This document shows positions 59,480 to 64,000 of a stretch of DNA of 64,000 nucleotides, piece by piece. The DNA lies in assembly GCF_014356525.2 (NCBI RefSeq), contig NC_052505.1, positions 22,341,432 to 22,405,431 of the forward strand. Reading direction: 5' to 3'. Position numbers and translations under genes: made by a program. Source of the stretch: Nilaparvata lugens. Lineage: Eukaryota > Arthropoda > Insecta > Hemiptera > Delphacidae. How positions within the stretch are numbered: the first letter of the stretch is position 1; each line of letters opens with the position of its first letter. The notes beneath the pieces are model-generated. The model had not been told where the DNA came from. It was given only the letters and a program-made list of their open reading frames with translations, and did not search any database.

Positions 59480-61600
59480 AGGACAAGTAACAATATTCTC
59501 TGATTATTGAATAATTACTAACTTTGTGAAAGTATTTTTCTATTATTACAAAGAGTCAAGTTAATCAAGGGTTTTTGATTGTGTCATGATTGATATCATG
59601 TATCCAAAACAAACCAATTAGAAATTGATGATTTACATAAAAATTTATTAAAAGATGGCAGAATAAAAAATATATTGAGCATGAAAATGAATGAGAAACC
59701 TTTGAAGTAATTTTTGTGCAAGTTTGTTACACTTTGTGTAACTTATAATATTTCCATCTTATGAAGATTTTATCTCCTGCTTGTAAAAGAATAAATAAGA
59801 GAAATCTGTCCAAATTTGTCAAATTGGAAAAAAGACAGACTGATTTTCTGAAATTTGAAGAACTTTCAGGTTGGCTATTGCCATAAAGGCCTGAGAATCA
59901 TGAAAATAACAATGAATTGCATTTTAAATGCTTTGCATAATAATCTGTGATAAATTTTTGAATAGTATGCATTAAACTATACTTCTGAGTATTGGAGTAT
60001 TAAATTATGCATATACAAGTTTGATCAAAATTAATGTAAGTCATTGTATCTTTATTATCTATTCTGTATATTATATTATTATTGGATAAATTCGTTGCTT
60101 AATGAAATTAACTACTGTATCTACTAATATTTTTATCGATCCTTGTGCACTATCAGATGCATAATAATATGAAAAATTATTTATCTTCGAGAGTTTTAAT
60201 TTCATTAAAAATAATATATATTTTGCGAATAATAATTTATATTAATACTGCCTTAATTCATTTGTATCATTTAATTGTAGCCTATATCCTGCTATTATCT
60301 GATGTATCCTGACGTAAATTTGTATGCTAATAATGTACATAAAATGTATTTTTCAATGTGTATCATATAGTTTCCTAATTATATTTTTATAAATATGTGT
60401 ACAGAGTCCATCATATTATTGTAGCTCAGAAGGCTATTATTGTTTGATTATGTTTTGAATTTTCATGTTTCAATTATATTTGTGTTAATATGTTCGAACA
60501 AGACAATAGAGTTCCAAGTTCTATGAGAACAAGAAATTTCAATTGGATTAAAACTGTTCCATCAATTATTTATTTTCAATTTAAATACATTAATCAAGAA
60601 ATAAAAAACCAATAGTCTCTTGTAATAGTGGAGAAAGATTAGAACAGGAGTAGTAACTAATGTCTCAAGATAATTGTTTCAATTATAGACTACCACTAAA
60701 TTTCTGTAAACTTTCAGTAAGTTACAGTATTTAAAATGTTTCTATGCAATGAATCAGATTCATAAGGCCCATCAAATAAAAGTGTGTGTAACATAGATAT
60801 GATACTTATATATTACTATAATCTTATTAGCTATGAGATCAGTAACGAATAATTATTATGTACTGTTCAGTTCATAAAATCTTTCATAAATTGTTGAATA
60901 ATTTGTTTCTTGTGATTTCTATACTACCCAAATTACCAATGCATTTACCAGGCAAATCAATCTAGCTGGCTGACTTCTAAGCCCGGATCTACTATTAAAT
61001 AGTTGCCAGATCATGAGGCAAGGCATCTACCAAGGGTTGCACACAGCCAACACACCACCCCACAGAAAAATCGAACATGAGTCGGATCAGAATGCTGCAT
61101 GCCAATAAGTGTGTCTTCAGTTCAAGTCTGTACACAGCCACAAAGTAAAGGGGATCTAATCCTTCTCTGTGACCCAGCCTAGGGTCACTTTCTCCGAAAA
61201 AGTTGAACTAAAATGATTATTGTAGTTTAAACCATAATTATATAGGCTGACTCAATTGAAACACAACATTATAATGAATGCGACCATACATTGATTAAAA
61301 CGGGTTTAATAGTTGAACCAACTTTGGAAGAAGCGACCCTCAACTGTTCAAGATGCATTTTTGTTGCTGCGACCGCGATTAGGCTATATTGATATTGTCG
61401 ACTACAAACTTCAACCAAGCAAAAATGGGACTGCTTTCAGTCCAAAATTATTTTCAATAGCAGAAAATGTAGTTCTTATTTGCCATGAATATTCACCAAT
61501 CTATTGTATTGATAATACAATATAGGCCTATTTCTGGATGTTGGAATTTGGAATCCGTCAGGAAAAACTCAACGCTTAACCAAAAATGATTAGAGTGTAA
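59480..61600. other. AT-rich downstream DNA
   Basis: It may be further 3' UTR up to about 60.8 kb. 60950-61190 is GC-richer and SINE-like in composition but lacks a clear box B. A 70-codon frame at 61313-61525 is unrecognised. Confidence 0.4.
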
Positions 61601-61685
61601 CAGGGCCGCCCCGAGGTTAATAGGCGCCCAGGGCTAGATTTTGATATGCGCCCCCCCTCCCAAGTATAGCGCGGTAAGGTACCTA

Positions 61686-61910
61686 TTATTTAAAAGTAAA
61701 GCTACATTGCTCTTCCAGGAGAGCTTCCATTATGGGCTGCATCCTCTCCTTGATAATCATGCTACAGATTTTGTAAGCAGAGTTTAGCAAGCTGATTCCT
61801 CTATAGTTGTCATAGGAACTTCTTAGTCCAGTCAATATAGACATAAAAAAGGAGGTGTGCTTGCAATTTATATTGTAGTTCTGATTTTTTAATATATTAT
61901 GTGGATACAT
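61686..61910 (-). pseudogene. LINE reverse-transcriptase fragment
   Basis: The minus-strand frame contains NYRGISLLNSAYKICS, followed by RMQPIMEALLEEQCSF. This is the conserved RT block of non-LTR retrotransposons (usually NYRGI-L-N-YK, then E-Q-GFR). Only about 70 residues remain, without the YADD catalytic motif. It sits inside the hAT-like element. Confidence 0.75.
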
Positions 61911-62290
61911 GAGAGAAGTTCAAAAAAAAATATTCCAAAACCTCGTATTTTCAGTTATTTTTCCAGTTTTCAGCTATTTCTGCCAAATCCAGTAATAATA
62001 AATTTGCTCTAGCCTTTGTTTTAGATTATAAAATTCTGAATAAAATGAGATCATTCGCAACTCTTTATCTTCAATAAGTACTGAGTTATGATTTTCCCAA
62101 AAATGAGTAAATTTTAATTATATGTGTAGTGTAAATTGTGGCATAAACAATAATAACTTGACGTTCACTGACTAAATTTTGGTGAATACAGTCACTCTAC
62201 GCATAGCATAGGCGTATATTTTTGCAGTCATTGAGTGAGCCTGTGCGCGCCCACTGCTCCTGCAACCTGCAAGTCGTCATTGGTCGCTTC

Positions 62291-62570
62291 TTTGTCCCAA
62301 GCTGGGTGATAAAACTTCTTATTCTATACTCTTTTCTAACCTTGTATTCTGCAGGCTTAAACCAATTTATTTTCAAATTTCCGTTGATATTCCTAAATAG
62401 AAAATTTTTTAATAAAAAATAAATCAAATTTTTCAATTTAAAATAAATTAAAATTCTTCAATTTAGGAATATCAACGGAAATTTAAAATTAAATAGGGTT
62501 TAACCTGCAGAATACAAGGTTAGAAAAGAGTATAAGATAAGAAGTTTTCATCATCCAGCTTGGGACAAGC
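62291..62570. mobile_element. foldback nested in the hAT-like element
   Basis: TTGTCCCAAGCTGGGTGAT at the left pairs with ATCATCCAGCTTGGGACAAG at the right; about 115-base arms include ACCTTGTATTCTGCAGG and TTCCGTTGATATTCCTAAAT with their complements. Confidence 0.85.
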
Positions 62571-62820
62571 TATTGATTGATATTGTTGATCAAAAACTAT
62601 AATTATTCATCAGAATTAATTTTTTTTGTTAATGAGTTAAACATAGAAATGGATTGATAAGAAAATGGTTCAAGACTTTTAACGTGAAGGTGAAATAAAG
62701 GTACTTGAACCAATAATGTCGGGGCGGTAATCATTATACGACCGTGTGGCGCCCCCCTAGCCGTGGCGCCCGGGGCGATCGCCCCGGTCGCCCTGCCCTT
62801 TGGGTGGCCCTAGAATGTAA

Positions 62821-64000
62821 CATTTTCTGTTAGAAAAGTGTTCATAAACAAACATCCAACACCACATAATAAGTTTCTACTTTCTTTTGTGAAGAACCCG
62901 TGTAAGGGCGAAACCATGTGTTTTTACTAGGGTTTTTTCCAGGCATTATAGAAAACACCTGAAAAACACTCAATATCTCCCTAGGGCGATATCATATTGA
63001 GCGTACTTTCAGGCGTTTTCTGACGGCGTTTTTAGAGTCGACAAGGCAGCAAGCTCCCCAATTAACGCTTGGAAAACGCCTAATATGGTCTCACCCTATG
63101 GTAAAGAAGCATGTAAAAGACTGTCTAATATTACACCATGGAATCAAAGCCAACACTTGGGAAACCGGCAAATGAAATAGGGTATAGTGAACACAACGAT
63201 TCAATAAGCATTCATGTATGAACAGGAATCAATAATAATTATTGTCAATTTTTTTCACGAATAATATAAAATCACTTTTATTTTCTCCATAACAAGTCAA
63301 GATTAATAAAACCTAAGCTTTTAATTTTAAAATTACAACATTTTTCCACAATAGTGCGCAGTCATGAAAATACTAAAGTTCAATATTGTTCATTGTGTAA
63401 TTTGCTTAATGATATACAACCATATATTTTCATAAAAATTTGTCAGTAAATGTGTTTCGTTCATTGTTCTATTCATATTATCCAATCAAACAGATATTAC
63501 TATATAAAACCGAAAATGGCTTCTTGGATGGGTTCTGCATTTTCCTTTGACCTATATTAAAGCGTGACTCATAAATTGTTCTTAAATAAATTTCATAATA
63601 AAACAAGAAACATAATAATATTATAAAACATTACATTTTTACTGAACTTCACACCTTATAATATGTTTTACTTAAGCTCAATGACATAATTGTTATAATT
63701 TAGTCTTATTGATCTAGTGGCATCTTCTAGTTGAAGGCATTCATATCACAGCCTTGAAATCTTGCATAATTCTAGAAAAAAACATTTCTAAAATTTACAA
63801 GTAATTTAGAAAAATAACTTTAACGATAGCACTTTCAACCATGTACACAACAGAAGGAAACATTCTTTGATACAAAAACAACTCAACGTTATAGGAAAAT
63901 ATTCAATATTTCAGTCAGTTCAATTTGGAATGAATTCGATCTTATTTTAGTAATCCAATACCGCACCTATATAAGCTATCTACTTGGTGAATATAGTAGA
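62821..64000. other. AT-rich DNA, no gene supported
   Basis: 62930-63100 has repeated GCGTTTT/AAAACGCC-type motifs and may be another repeat. The rest is AT-rich with no open frame of note. Confidence 0.4.

Larger units (their letters stand above)
61601..62812. mobile_element. hAT-like non-autonomous element with target duplication
   Basis: The left end CAGGGCCGCC and right end GGTGGCCCTA match as a 10-bp inverted repeat with two differences. Flanking 8-mers GAGTGTAA (61593-61600) and GAATGTAA (62813-62820) differ at one base. Both features fit the hAT superfamily. The ends are GC-rich, the interior AT-rich and without transposase. Confidence 0.7.

Noticed and set aside
63240..64000. 3' UTR of a convergent downstream gene
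   Set aside because: AT-rich with TTTATT motifs, but no coding sequence is visible to anchor it.
1..64000. CRISPR arrays, operons, prokaryotic or organellar segments
   Set aside because: The tandem repeats lack spacer architecture, and the window has introns, SINEs and MITEs typical of an insect nuclear genome.

Overview
This window looks like insect nuclear DNA: AT-rich, mostly non-coding, crowded with tRNA-derived SINEs, foldback elements/MITEs and microsatellites, with one intron-split gene. The repeat families (foldbacks with an ACCGGTTTCGG-type core, MITEs starting TATAGTGAGGTCCACG, LINE tails with runs of AAATAAAT) resemble those of sap-feeding Hemiptera such as planthoppers. That placement is inference from memory; 'insect' is much safer than 'planthopper'.

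One gene is well supported: a plus-strand orthologue of Drosophila big bang (bbg), a cortical PDZ scaffold. Seven coding exons can be joined without a frame break from 45941 to the stop at 58360 (45941-46412, 47400-50052, 51635-51820, 53970-54098, 55270-55441, 57127-57258, 58200-58360). From the first visible Met they encode 1296 residues: a Tyr/Pro-rich N-terminal part, a Ser-rich disordered middle with short conserved-looking basic motifs, and two PDZ domains that end at the C-terminus. The 3' UTR and candidate polyadenylation signals follow.

The first visible exon begins inside a codon, so exons are missing upstream. In the 46 kb before it I find three short exon-like segments (4213-4260, 28978-29052, 41125-41169). 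Each has a good acceptor written AG|GT, a GTRAGT donor 45-75 nt later, an open frame, and exactly the phase (1-1) needed to splice into the exon at 45941. They are either tiny 5' coding exons separated by 5-25 kb introns or recursive-splice (ratchet) sites; both readings would matter for how this gene is expressed.

Layout: 1-45940 is upstream intron or intergenic DNA with SINEs, foldbacks, polypurine blocks and microsatellites, and no other gene that I can support. 45941-58360 is the bbg body, its introns packed with inverted-repeat elements and short tandem arrays. 58361 to about 60.8 kb holds the 3' UTR and downstream DNA. 61601-62812 is a hAT-like element carrying a LINE reverse-transcriptase fragment and a foldback. 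62813-64000 shows no supported gene.
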